Part shown: positions 15,641-28,586 of the stretch, piece by piece
How the letters are laid out: every line of letters begins with the position of its first letter
How positions within the stretch are numbered: the stretch's first letter is position 1
Source of the DNA: Gordionus sp. m RMFG-2023
Taxonomy: Eukaryota; Nematomorpha; Gordioida; Chordodea; Parachordodidae
DNA length: 64,000 nucleotides
Assembly: GCF_954871325.1 (NCBI RefSeq)
Contig: NC_088776.1
Location: 8,563,985-8,627,984 of the forward strand
Direction: 5' to 3'
The notes under the pieces: generated by a model
The model's input: the letters and a program-made list of their open reading frames with translations, nothing else
The model's database searches: none
Told to the model about the DNA's origin: nothing
Made by a program: the position numbers and the translations under genes

Positions 15641-18380
15641 TTATAATTTATGGTCTATTTTTTAAGCAAAATTTTAGGTTATTTATATTTTTAAACTTAG
15701 GGGAAATGTTGGTAAACAATACGAAACAATAACATGATTCCATAAATTTTAAGTGAACTTCTATTCAATTGGATTATGACAAAACATCTATTTTTGGTTT
15801 GTGACCCGGGTTCGCTTACTTCCATTTTGAATAGGGGTAGGGAGATACTGGATTAGGATTATTTGGTGGACATTTTAGCTCAATTTTTATTATCTAACTA
15901 ACGTACCCAAAACCATGCATTTTGAGTCGAAGTCTGGCTCAGGTGTAAAATTTATAAAAAAGAAAGTAGGAAATTATTTTTTTCGTTTCTTTTATTCAAA
16001 TAAAAATGATAATTAATTTTATTTTCTGTAAGGAGTTGGACATAGCAATTTGGGATTTAGATTTTTATTTAACTTTATAATTAGATACATGCCTTATAAT
16101 TTATATTTTTCAATTAAAATTTTCGAGCCGGGCTTTAAATATTTCGGAGCTGGTTTTAGCCGGAAAAATTGAATTTGCAATTTTTTAACCTAATGGCTCT
16201 CACAAAGGCGGGGATAGGAAGAAGAGGTCTCATTAAATTCGCAAGGCGCGTACATTCGAAGCAATTGTAAAAACTTATACCAAAGTGGCACCTCTAATAA
16301 GAATTTTTGTTAAAACAATTATGGTAAAAATTTTTTAATTAATCGAATACCAACCAATCAAAATTTTACCACCCCATTCATTTTCTAACAAAAAAATCTC
16401 GTTTTATTAAACACACATTATTAAATAACTATTTCTCGGCTTATATAACGTTATATACACGGATTTATTACTATGTTAATGCAATTATTATATACCTTTA
16501 AAATAAATTAAGAAGGAAACATTAATAAGGTTAAATCATTTTAAAAAAATAAATAAATAATAGGTTGAGTATTACGAAAGCAATACCCTATTAACCTAAT
16601 ACCTGTCGTTTAATTTTGAAATCATCATGATTTTTAATTATAATCATATATTTTTAATTATAATCAATTATTTTTAAAGACCTTTAAACTGAAATTATAT
16701 TACAGGCAGAAATTCGATATATAAAAAAATAATTGAATTATTTAAAATACAATATTATCATAATCACACCAAATACTCATCATTTCGACATTCTTCTATA
16801 TTTCATAAATTCTATATTTGTGAGTTGATAGATTATTTGTGACTGAAGAAGGATAGGATTAAAGTGGGCAAAATTTTTACTGGCTGCATGATTGACATGG
16901 AAATAGTTAAGTGAACTGAAAACGTTGCAGATGTATATGATTTATTTCATTTCTGATATTCTAAATAACTCAGTAAAATTGAATTTGCGAATATATTTAA
17001 TAGTAGGAGTAAATATAAATTAATAATTATTATTTATCATTTAATCTAAATTGATTAATGAAAAATCGTAAACAAAATTTTTAGCAATTGGAAATAGAAT
17101 ATAATATTTAACCAGCAAGATTACGTTTATTGTGTTTTATGCAAAATTATTACTCATTAAAATATTAATGCACTATTTTAAATCTCTTAATCTTCATAAC
17201 ATTCAACAATTTGAATTATTAAATTAACTAATATATTTCTTACCAAGTATTTCTTAATAAATTTATAAAATTAATCATATATAAATGCTTCGGAAACAAT
17301 GCCTTCTTTGGTTATTTAAGTTTGGGTCTTTTTGTCAAACTTTATTATATCAGTAATATTATATTAAGCCTATCTCATATCTGGCTACCCTTTTAACCTA
17401 AACCACAATAACCTAACCTTAATATCGCCCTAAAATAATTAAAAAATTGGTAAATTTTATTTAAATATAAATAGTATTTATTTACTATTATCTTATTCTA
17501 ATACCTTAAATATAATTATCTTAAAAATTATATCCTTTTATTTATAGATTAAATGGAATATAATTCTTAATCTATATTTATAATTTTAAGACATATACAG
17601 CAATTTAATTTTAATGAACTGTTTATAAGAAGATAAAACCTAACTTAATTAATTATGAATAATTTATACCTGCAGGATTTGCAATTTATTCAAAAAATCA
17701 TATTAGAAATCTAATAATTTAAGCATTAACTTGTTTCAATGCAAATTATTTTATAGAGAGTGAACTTTTAAAGTATATAATTTATTAAGGTAATAATATT
17801 ATTGTATTTTTAAAATATACATAACGAAAAAAATATTTTAAAAAATCACAAAAAATAAAATATGCCATCTAGCGAAATAAATATTATGAAATATTTGTTA
17901 TTTTATTATAATTATTCTTAATATTAACTATTTTGAATGACTTAAACCTGATTTAATTAGAATAAATAGAATTTAATTTTAAATTTGAATGACTTTTGTT
18001 TATCATAAGAAAAGAAATCATAACTTAATTACCAATAATGCCCTTAAAATGAATATAGCTTTTAGAGATTTACTTATGTCTTGACTTGGGAAAAATTATC
18101 TACTGTAAAATTTTTATGTCACAAAAAATTAGGCTATATTTAAATTTAAAATTTTTTTATACTCAACAATAAAAATAAATGGAATATTATGAAAGTTGCG
18201 TGGGACATAAGTCTGGCTATGCCTGCAAAAAAATTTTTTTAAAATTATTATCAATAAAATGCCCTTAAAAAGAATAAAAAATAGATATGGTTTTTAGAGA
18301 TTTACCTATCTCTTAGCTTAGGAAAAAATTTTCTCCTTTATATAATGAAAACAACATTAAAAAGAATAAAATGATAGATA
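15641..18380. other. Non-coding stretch
   Basis: No coding frame, RNA gene or paired terminal repeat was recognised. A somewhat GC-richer patch at 16110-16270 carries GAGCCGG words seen in other short repeats of this window. Confidence 0.5.
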
Positions 18381-18440
18381 CTCCTACCTTCACGCGGTGG
18401 GGAGCGAACAGCAATGCTGACTAACGGGAGCTATGGTACT
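18381..18440 (-). repeat. Interspersed repeat, copy 1 of 2
   Basis: A block of about 58 bases containing CTTCACGCGGTGGGGAGCGA and TAACGGGAGCT recurs in reverse complement at 39536-39592 with several mismatches. It is GC-rich against its surroundings. The minus strand is used here so that both copies are given the same sense. Family unknown; it may be the conserved core of a short interspersed element. Confidence 0.6.
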
Positions 18441-18611
18441 ATTAGTTATATTTTTTATTTTACTAATTTTTCTCTCTTATTTGAATCAGAAATTAAGAAT
18501 ATCTTATTAGGTATGATTCACAAATTTACCTCTTTTTCTACTAAATTTTAATATTTTTATAAAATATATTAATAAAGTGTATTTAGTGTACCATGTACAC
18601 TAACTAATTAC

Positions 18612-21138
18612 CAGTGTTGTTAAACGCTACTTTTAAAAGTAGCGAGCGCGCTATCGCGACCGCTATTTTATAAAAAAAGTAGCGCGCTATCGCTACCGCT
18701 ATCGCTACCGCTATCGTTTTCAAATGAGTAGCAAAGTAGCTAAAGCTACTTTTTACGCTACTTTGATTTTTTTTTAAAATATTTTTTTTGTGTAACTTTA
18801 TTTCCACAAATAAAATATTGATATAAAAACATGACTATAATTTGTTACATATATATATAATTTATTTATTATTGCACTTTAATAATAATAACATTTCGGT
18901 AGTGTCATCCCCAAGTCTAGAGCGACGATTAGAAAGTATAAGCTTTGCCATACTAAATAATCGTTCAGCACTAGCACTTGAGGGCAACGCAGTATTAAAT
19001 TTAATAAACAAACTTTTTATATGAAAAAAATCATCAAAAATATTTAAATTAGTATTTTTAGATTTAAAAAAAGCATTTAGAGGTTAATTAAAAATACTTC
19101 AGTATATTTTTTAATAAAGGTATGCTACTCCACATTAAAATACTGTATTCCCATTTGATCCAATATATAATTCATTTCCATTTTTTTCTCATCTAGAAAC
19201 AATGCTAAAAGTTTCATAGCATTGTAAACACTATTCCATCTTGTAGTGTTTGGTGTCAATAAATAACGTCCTAATTTTTTTTTTTGAAAATATCAGACGT
19301 CTTTGATGACTTATTTTGTTTATTCCAAAGAGCTTGGCATTTAGAAAATGTAGATCTTGATACTCTTTTAAAATCCTCATTTAATAATGCTTCTTCAGCA
19401 TCCACTGTCGCAACTAAATTTAGGTACGTTGTGGCAGGAAGAACGATGATGGCTAGGTAACGTAGAAGACTTTATTGAAGATCCTAAATATTATAAATTT
19501 TATAATATATTGGTGAAAAATTAAATATAAAATAATTTAAAACCAAGGATGTCATGAACATCAATTATCTCAAACTCCATTTCATCATCCTCTTCTTGTT
19601 CTCCATCTTCAATATTTTTTTCAGGAATATTACTAGTATTGTTATTATTATTATCCTCCCCAAATATTCCATATTATTTATATCATATTATAAAAAAATT
19701 ATAATAAATTTAAAACCTAAAGGCCTTTAGGAAATTAGACCCATTATCCGTAATCATCTTACAAACCTTGTTTTGAATTTTGTAAGACCTATGGATTTCT
19801 GCAATAATATTGGCTAGAATGTCATAAGTCTGACAGTCAATTATTCTCTTTAGAGCTTACAGATTTTCGTTTAAGATTTTTAGGATCAATTCAATGTGCA
19901 GAGCTCTAAAAATATGACATATTATAAATCAGAAAATAAACATTTTTACCTTTTATTGTGAGTCCAGCAATCTGCCATTGTACAGACGTAGGAGACATCT
20001 GATAGATTTAATATCAAAAATTCTTTCATTTTCTTAAAGCTCTCCAAAATTCTTGCCATCAATGTCTGCCGGCAAAATATCTTGGTCCGTGGAAAGTGTT
20101 TGTCATCTTTATAAAAGAATCATTATCCACCAAGGATAATGGTTGAACTGTATCTATTATAAAGTTTATAATGAATTTGTCAGCCAATTTTTGGGATACA
20201 CCAGGTGTTGATGAATCCAAATTGGTTAATTTTGTTTGTATTAAATTTGATTTGGAGTGGGTTTATCTTCTTCCATTACCCCAAAACTTTTGAGATATTT
20301 TTCAATCTCTTAATAATTTGAAGTGTGCACAGTCTAAAATTATAAAATACTTAGAATAAAAATTATGTAGGAGATAAGTACATAAAAATGATTGAAATAA
20401 CTATTTTAAAATGTTTTAAATAATTTAGATAAAATTTATGAATATATAAAAAAAATAATTGGTTTTTGATTTTAATTTATTTTAAAAATTAAAGATTAGC
20501 CTACACATTGATATTAAATTTGTTTAATATATTACCTTTAAATGTTTTTTCAAACTAAAGCTGCTCGTATGATTTGAAGAGATAATTTTGCGGCACATCT
20601 TGCACCGAAACCGATATCCAGTTATAATTTTTTCTTCAAGGTTAAAGTATTTCTTGAATTTTGGGAAAGGATCATCTATATTTTGCTCATTTTCCAAAGA
20701 AATTTCAATATCTTCAACAATCTCACACATAACAAGATTTATAATGCTTAATATAAAATGTAAAATGAAATATAAAATAAGATAAAAGCAAGGACATACC
20801 AATAACGGAATTTCAAAAATATATAATTTAATGAATGCGCTAAATATAAATTAAATACAGATTGCTATTTAACAACTGTTTATATCTAATATATAACAAT
20901 AATATATATTTTTAAATATAAATATAAATTTCAAAATTAAATTAAATAAAAGGATTATAATTTTAGATTTTATAAAAAATATATTTTAATAATTTTTAGA
21001 TGTATTTATTATGTAAAATTGACTACTTTCTAAATTAGTAGCGAGCTACCGCTATCGCTATTTTTTTTAAAAAGTAGCGCACTATAGCTACCGCTACTGA
21101 AAAAAGTAGCGCGCTAGCGCGCTATTTTAACAACACTG
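18612..21138 (-). mobile_element. Decayed hAT transposon with perfect 8-bp target duplication
   Basis: The ends are CAGTGTTGTTAAA (left) and its inverted partner TTTTAACAACACTG (right). Both are flanked by exactly CTAATTAC (18604-18611 and 21139-21146). Just inside each end is a block rich in AGCG/CGCT words (GCTATCGCTACC repeats on the left, a similar set on the right) that forms longer imperfect inverted repeats and may be transposase binding sites. The interior codes on the minus strand for a broken hAT transposase, listed separately. At 2527 bp with BED finger, core and dimerisation region all traceable, it descends from an autonomous element. Confidence 0.93.
18880..20802 (-). pseudogene. 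hAT transposase remnant (BED finger, DDE core, dimerisation region)
   Basis: In minus-strand order: a BED-type finger near 20530-20640 (YRFRCKMCRKIISSNHTSSF then SLKKHLK); a piece near 19980 where the first catalytic region should lie; DILANIIAEIHRSYKIQNKV then CKMITDNGSNF at about 19720-19830, which carries the conserved TDNGSN motif with the second catalytic Asp; PRYFAG and PLSLVDNDSF pieces near 20060-20180; and the C-terminal dimerisation segment SASAERLFSMAKLILSNRRS at 18900-19000. The pieces are in different frames with stops between, and some gaps may be introns. Not functional as it stands. Confidence 0.8.
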
Positions 21139-21283
21139 CTAATTACAGCTAAACCACGTCATATGATGGGCTATTAGTTAGTTATCATATAAAATTTAAT
21201 TATAATAAATAAAAAAAAACAGAAAAACTGATATAAAAAAAACTTATTAAATTTATGAAGTAAAATAAATTAATTACAAATAT

Positions 21284-22480
21284 AAAAGCCTATTATAATT
21301 TTTCTAAATTTTGACAAATATTTTCAAATTATTATCATTTCAATTATACATATATATATGTTATAAAAAAAAGGAAGATAATAAATATTAAAAATATTAA
21401 TGTTGGGATGATGCTGCCCATGCTAATGTAATTAGCCCTGGGAATATTTATGGCAAGTCTTTGTCTTAAGAAAAAGCCTTCGCGATGTTCATCTGTAAGT
21501 TTACGAATGTGTTAGCCAAGTTCCTTGACACCCAAAGGTTGTTAAGGTTGTGGAAATAATGAGAATGAATATGTATACTTGTGATATTTCAGAATATATT
21601 TATATACTTTAAGTAACTCCTCTTCAGAAGTTTAAAAGTTTGTCATTACACGCGCTGCTCCATAACCTGTAGTTATTTTCCTCTACTATTCTTTCTTTAT
21701 TATTCAAGAAATTTTCTTACCCTTTTTTTTCTCTTTATGTCTTCTTCACAAATCTGTCCTTCATGTCTGAAATTAGAACATATTAGAAAAGATGGAGATG
21801 CTTACAAGTTCATGGACAACCTTCAGTCAGTTATCGACATTCTGGCTTTGCTTCACTGTTTTATATCAGTCAATCGATTATTCCTCCAGAAAATTTTGTA
21901 CCACCTCTTCAATTCAAATTCCGGTTTCTAAGATTTTTTTCTTGACCATTCCAAAAAATATCATTTCAAAGATCATTAAAGGTGCAAGATTGCTAGTTGC
22001 TAAATCTTTCGCTGATTGTTTATCCTCCCTACTGCTAAACTTTAGCAATGAGAATGAATGGCTAAAATTCCTTTTCTATGGATATAATACCTTCAGGGTG
22101 CTCGAGAAAACTTCACATAAATCTTTTAACCAGCAAATCAGAGAGGCCGCATCCATCGTTGCCCCTCATTTGCATTACATGATGCCATTGCTTGTCAAAA
22201 ACAAAAGAAAACCCTCACTGATTTAGATGATGACCAATTTGATCTGCAAGAAAATTGACAATCTCAACATTAAATGTGCACTCAGATTGGTTTCTGCGCA
22301 TGACTCTCTTGCCACTATACATTAGCTTCATTGGCAGCCTCATCCCACAAGATGATTAGTTTAACATTAAAATTTTTTTGTGCACGTTGTTTTTTTAAAT
22401 AACACTTATATATATGTATAATTGAAATGATATTAATTTGAAATATTTGTCAAAATTTAGAAAAATCATGATAGGCTTTT
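21284..22480. mobile_element. Head-to-head LINE pieces within an inverted repeat
   Basis: The outer 75-80 bases (21284-21363 and 22404-22480) are near-perfect inverted repeats (AAAAGCCTATNATNATTTTT inward). Inside, 21405-21640 on the minus strand is a relic of the same LINE 3' coding end seen at 14239-15640 (the tail that contains EPRE...FFLRQRLAI). By contrast 21735-22330 on the plus strand reads CPSCLKLEHI, then RFLRFF / SKIFFLTIPKNIISKII and ALRLVSAHDSLA. I take this as the N-terminal, pre-RT part of a related element. All frames are broken. The arrangement fits a twin-primed (5'-inverted) LINE copy, or two copies sharing the same 3' UTR head to head. Confidence 0.6.
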
Positions 22481-22672
22481 AATAAAAATTTATAAATGTA
22501 AATTTTTTAACTCTAAAATAGCTATATACTGTATTATTTTATTATATATGTTAACGGCAAAATGTGATTCTTTCAGCAATATGTTATTTTAACTTTAAAA
22601 TATTTTTTGAGCCCGTTTTTTGAAATTTAAAAATCTTAACTTACTGCATGTACATCGTTTGCAATTCAAGAA

Positions 22673-22806
22673 ATGGCGGACCTTTTGAGTCAAAAGGAGT
22701 CTGACGAAGTGAATCGGGCTTCCAAAGATCGATGGCCTAAAAGAGTAGAGGACACGATGATGATTATATCACATGATAAAACCCGAAGATATGATGGCAC
22801 TAATAG
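22673..22806 (+). CDS. Candidate first coding exon, unrecognised protein
   Basis: An ATG in good context (AAGAAATGG) opens a 44-codon frame, MADLLSQKESDEVNRASKD then RWPKRVEDTMMIISHDKT and RRYDGTN. It ends in the split codon AG before GTAATC, after which the frame stops at once, as expected for a first exon. Base composition is clearly richer in G/C than the DNA on both sides. The protein fragment is hydrophilic and basic, with no motif I recognise. No convincing next exon was found before the FRMD4-like gene, and splicing straight into that gene's first exon would hit a stop. Confidence 0.35.
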
Positions 22807-25800
22807 GTAATCGTCTATTTCACCTGCTTTGGTAGGTGGCTTGCGGCCAAGATAATTCTCCAAACCTTAAGATTGACCATCAATTCGGTCATTTGATCTT
22901 TTGTTCGTAGATTCAATTCATTAGCAATTTTTCATGAATAAATTTAAATATGATTAATTAATCCAAAATCACCTTGTTCTTACTTTACTAATGTTTTCTA
23001 AAATTTGTTGTTCTTAAAATTTGCTACAGCATGTGTATCCTTAATTATCCTTTATCTCACTTTTCTCCTTCAACATTCAGGTTTTTGACCTATCTTATGC
23101 CTATATTATTATAACTCCCTTGATTGGGAAACTTTAATTTTGTTGTGACCCTATCGTTTGGGAGAGTATGGAACTGATTTTAAGGCACCACTAATGATTA
23201 TTGAAAAATTGATTGTCACACAGCAAGAATGAAGAATTTACTATGATTATTTTCTTTATCTTCATCTCGAAAACTATTTTTTGATGATTGACCATCAATA
23301 TAATTTAAGACAATTCTTCATTTACAATAAGGTATATAAATAATTCATTCCTTAGCCTTTGTAGTGTTGTTAAAAGGCTCGATTTGAGCCCAAGTTTAGA
23401 GATTTCGTTAATAGATGTTCAACAAACCTTTGTGCCATCTTTGAACAAAATCTGAAGGCTTGCGTAATCTGGATAAAATATTGAGTTAGTCGTTTTTTAA
23501 AAACCGGCTCAAAAGAGCCGCTTAATAACATTACTTTGTAGCTTACCTAGGCATTTGCAGTTTTGTCAGACCAAAACAAATATATTAGCGAAAAAGAAAT
23601 TTTATATATTTCAAATTATTTAACTTTCGCTTTGTCGAAATTTATTTTATATAATAATTTCATCATCTTCATGGGCCAATACTGGTATGTGAATTAAAAA
23701 ATTATTGATAAAATTCAAACCATTTTATCGCACAAATTAATAAAGAGGTAAAAGATACGATTAAAAAAATAAATATTTAATTTAATAATATTTAAATATG
23801 TATAAAAATAATAACTTATTTTTCAGGCATAAAATTTTCCTGTTTCTGATTTTACAGTCGTTTAGAAAATTAAATTACGAATATTTGCAAATAATCACAA
23901 AATTAACGAATAACTTAAATTTATTTATTATCTACAATTCGACTCAAAATTTTTGAATCGAATAATTTCATATGCGTAAATTTCGTATCGAATGACGAAT
24001 ATATTTTTTGATAGACAGCTCCCCTTTGACCTTGAGTGGTCATACCAGTATAATGTGCTATAATTTCTTCAAATATTTATATAAGCGATGTGCAGGAATT
24101 ATCTCGGGAATTTACGCAATTTTCCAGGGAATATGCCCCGGAATATCTAATGTTTTAAAAAAAATCATTTAAATAAGATTTTGATTTAATCAAACATTAT
24201 TAATGATACACAAAATAATATAATAGAGAGACAATTGACAATTGTATATCTTTATTTTATTGGTTTTTTTTAAAAGTTCTATAATAAAAAAATTTAATGT
24301 TTGTATAAGAAGATCTCTTATTATTTATTTATTATTAAAATTTTATGTTACAATTTGATCATTATTTATAAGAATAAATAATATTTTTTAATAAAATGTA
24401 AAAATTTATTTGTTTAAAAATAATTAAATATAATAAATATTAAAATAAAATTTAATTTTTTTAAAAAAATTTTGACTTGGATTCATTTAAAACCACAATG
24501 TCCTTGCTATAAAAAAATCGTCTTAGTTTTTCGCCTAATGATAGTGATGCCATACTTTTCCTGAATTTTGCTGACTTATCAATCTAAATATTCCAAATTT
24601 TTTTTCACCACCTACTAAATTTTGGTTATTTATCAGTCATATACCCTTCATTTTCTTTTCCTTAAAGAAGAAGAAGAAGAATGCACATTCTGAAGCGAAT
24701 TTACGGGGTAAATAAGAGTTGAAAAAAAAAAATTAAAACAACATTGAGAGAATTTAAATTAATATAGATTTTTTTAAAAAACCATATATTTAAGATTTTT
24801 ATGCTTTTAATATGGCATAATTTTAATATCATTCCATTTATTTAAGGTAAATCGATCCCTTTTTTAACCTAAACCCTTTAATCAGGTTTACACCCGAAAA
24901 ATTGCTTTTTTTTAAAGTTGAAAAATATTTCCATCTAGGATTATGGCAGCACGAATGCCCAAAACCTAGTGATGTTAAACGACTCGGCAATATTTTGGTC
25001 GATTTTTAAAAACGGTCAGCTCAAGATTTTAGCCAAAATTTTTTTATGCAAGTCTGGAGATTTTACTCGTAGACAACAGAAAGGCTTGGAAATATTAGCG
25101 AAATCTACATAATATTATTTTGGCTAAAATATTAATTGGGCCGTTTGTATAAGTCGACTCAAATCATTTAACTACGGTGCCCAAGCTTTATATAACCATG
25201 TTTACTCTTGATAAAATAGGTCTCGCTCTAATTAAATATAGATGAGGGCACCCCAACCCCCCGTCCTCTGTAAACTGACTGTTCTATCGCCAAAGTCGTT
25301 ATCGCAAAAAAAATATAATCGCTGAAAGCCAGTGCATATATAATGATTATTATTTTATCGAGATATTTAATAACTTCGCCAAATAGCAGCCCTTCTATTG
25401 ATGTTAATTTAGGTTTTTTGGGGGAAGGAGGGGGGGTGGTTACAAAGTTACCTTATTAGATGGATGCACGTAATAAAAATAGAATTTGAAAAAAAAAGAT
25501 TTTTTTTTTGATTTTTGAAGTTTTTTTTATACAGTGAAAATTACAATTTCGTACTCTAGGCAAAATTTGATCAAAAATCTTCACCTTATTTTTAAAAAAA
25601 ATCTTCAAAGTTTTAGAACTCTTGTTTTCATTTATATTGTGATTTCTACTTTTTTTAGGATTGTACTCATTTTTGGGGGACTTCAATCTGAAAGATACGA
25701 GAATGTAATTTTTTCTCTCTTCTACTATTAAATTTTCTCCCAAGATTTTTATATTTAAATTTAAAGGGAAACAAAATTTTTTTTAAAGGATGCGGAAAAA

Positions 25801-28586
25801 TAACTTAATTTTTGAATTTAATTACCTAAGATACGCCTTGCTGGTTTAAATTTCACAAAGAAAATCATCCTAGCTAGACTTCCCCCCCCCCCACTCCACT
25901 TTTTTCTCTAGATATAGGTTTACTAAATTTTGATCAAATTTCATTTTGAATCAGCTGATATAAAACAATATAGCTTTTCCCTTAGCGTTATTCTCGCAGC
26001 GTTAAAAAAACAGTAATCTATATTACGACATTTGAAAAAGCTGCGATTAAAAATGAGCTAAGATGGTTTCTAATAAATCTAGATAAATCTATACACGAAT
26101 GAATCAATTATAAATGAATAATGGGTAAAAAAATCATAGTTTAACATATTTAAATGTATTGCATTCAAAACCCGAGCTCTGAACCCGGTTCAGCAAGATT
26201 AAATTTTCTGATTCTTATATGAATTTTTTTAAAAATGAATTTATTTTATGAGGGGAGGGGGAGGGTGGAATATAGAATTTAATAAATTCATCGAATTTAT
26301 TTGATATTCCATGTGGTTTAAAATTTGTTTGACTTGCACAAATTTTTATTATTTAAGTGCTTTAATTTTGATTTTTTTTAAAAAATAAATTGGTTTAAAC
26401 CGGCGCCGGTTTCGTCAAACCGGCCTACCGTACTCGGCTTAAATATTTTACGGGTTCAAAGCCCCGCTTTGTTCAAGATGCTACTCCATAAATAATATTT
26501 AGTTAAGTTTAAAAAAAACGACTTAAACTAATATCGGTATTTTATTTTCCGGATGATCTATTCTATTCCTTTTTTTAAAATATTTACCATAAAACTTTTA
26601 CAAACTCTCATATCTCATGATTTCTTTTAAAAGGGGTGTAATTAGTATAATATTTTATATACAATATATAATATATATGGCGATAAGATAAGATCTTACA
26701 ATAATTAATTTCTGACAACTGACAAGATTTTAGTTTATACATATATATTTTTTAAAAAATAATAATTTTTGATTTCGTTCCTCGAAATCATTTATAGAAG
26801 AGTCAGGGCAGCAGGAAGCAATAAAAAAGATAAAAGAGAAAAATTATTTTTTTCCCCCCACATTTACGATGAAAAAAAATAATGAAATATATAAACAACT
26901 GAATTGGTCCTTTAAAATATATAAATAGGTTATTTTATTAATCTACATTTTGTCACCGATCTCGTTACACTAAAAATTGTTTAGGACACAAAATACTTTG
27001 ACTGCCAAAACAGATGTTAATCACGAAGATTTTTACCCCTCCCCCTCCTCCTCAAAACAAAAGTTCTTCCTATTATCTGTTAATATTTGGTTTGGATCCT
27101 CCTGTGGGATTAGGGCTGCTACCAAAATTATAAAAATTAGCATACCTTGTAGATCATATCTAAATATGATCGTTCATTGGTCCATGGAATGCCAAAAAAT
27201 CAGATGAACCTGGACTTAAAAAATTGTCGAATAAAATGTTGGTTCCGGAGATCTAGTTCCGGTTCTTAGATGATTCACCATTTCTGAGAGTTCTTAGCTC
27301 CCTCAAAAAACATTCAAAAGATTTCAAAAGGAAGGGGTATGGGTCGAAAAAAAATTATTCTTTTTCTTTGTATCATGGGAAAATTTTTATTAAGCGCTCA
27401 AAGTCAATTATGGATTAGGAAAAGTTTTTCATAATGGTAGTGTGCAATTCCACATTCTTTTTTCTTTTCACATTTTTATTTTTACATAAAAAAGTGATTT
27501 AAACGAAAAATTCTTACTTTTTAAATGTCCATTTCTTTATTTTTTTCTCAGGTAAAAAAAAATATAATATTTTTATAAATATAATATTTTTATTTACTTA
27601 AACTTTTTTTTTTAAAATTTTTAAATAAAAAAAGAATTGAATTTAAAAAATGAAAGAAAGAAAGAAAGAATGTTTTTGTTGAAAGAGAAATAAGAGTATC
27701 AAATATTTGAATTGGGGTAATTCCTTTATAAATAAGGTTTTGTAAAAAAAATTATATATATATATCAAGATTAGAAAAATTATTAATTTTTATTTTTATC
27801 TCAAAAGAGAATAATATTACAAAAATAAATGTAAATAGTTTGAATATGGTTTTATTACCGCCTTAAATTAATTTTTTATCCTTTCTTTTTCTTAAATTAT
27901 GAAACAAAATATACTAAACTTTATCTTTTGTATAAATATTTATTTTATTATTATAATTGGGGTTTGGCAATCGGTAAAGATTAATAAGCTTAGAAACTGT
28001 ACTTGTTAGAGCAGTCAATAGAAGTTTAGATTATTAAAATAACTGGAGTTTGCGAAACTTACCTTTTTTTTGTTTAAAACTCCTCTTTCACTTTGAAAGC
28101 TAATTATACGTTTTACTTACTTAAAATATTAAAGCTCGAAAAAGGGGGGAAAAAAATATCTTTATTGATTTCCTGAAGGGTTTCAAATCTTCTTCAAAAA
28201 TAAATTTTCAAATTATACCACTTCCATATAATTCTCGTGATTCGAGGGTTTTCTTTTGTTTTTAGATATGAAATTTGATGCTTAATGTTTGCTTTTTAGT
28301 ATACCTAAAAAGCTTTGGAACTAGGAAACCCTATTTTAGCTTGTTTTAAGTATTTGGTAAGCATTGTTATTTTTCATATTTTATTCTCGTTTTTTTGTTT
28401 GTTCTTTTAAAAAAAAATCTTTCTTTTGCTAAGGACACGGCCTAAAGGCTTTTTTTAAATCTGGAGAGTACTTATTTTAGAGTTCAGGGCAGAGTCTTGA
28501 TTTTTTAGCTATTATATGGGGCTGGTTGGCCCATGACCACAAAGTTATCTTTCAATTATGATTATATTATTTTTTTTAAAAAATAG
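22807..28586. other. Long non-coding stretch upstream of the FRMD4-like gene
   Basis: No coding frame is supported apart from the small elements listed. It contains a short hAT-type MITE at 23364-23533, a diverged relative near 24966-25165, a run of C near 25881-25892, and several GGTTTNGTCAAACCGG-like GC-richer patches near 26140-26470 that look like old short elements. The region just before 28587 would hold the FRMD4-like promoter and any 5' UTR exon; no TATA box or initiator can be defended. Confidence 0.5.
23364..23533. mobile_element. Short hAT-type MITE with perfect 8-bp duplication
   Basis: The element is flanked by CTTTGTAG on both sides (23356-23363 and 23534-23541). The ends TGTTGTTAAAAGGCTC and GAGCCGCTTAATAACATTA are imperfect inverted repeats. 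Each end also carries a small internal hairpin of the form GGCTC-n-GAGCC. A longer diverged copy lies at 55839-56041 and shares interior words such as CTTTGTGCCA and TTGAACAAAAT. Non-coding, 170 bp. Confidence 0.75.

Noticed and set aside
26977-27207. 76-codon open frame
   Set aside because: No similarity, no splice context; the flanking sequence is the same non-coding type.
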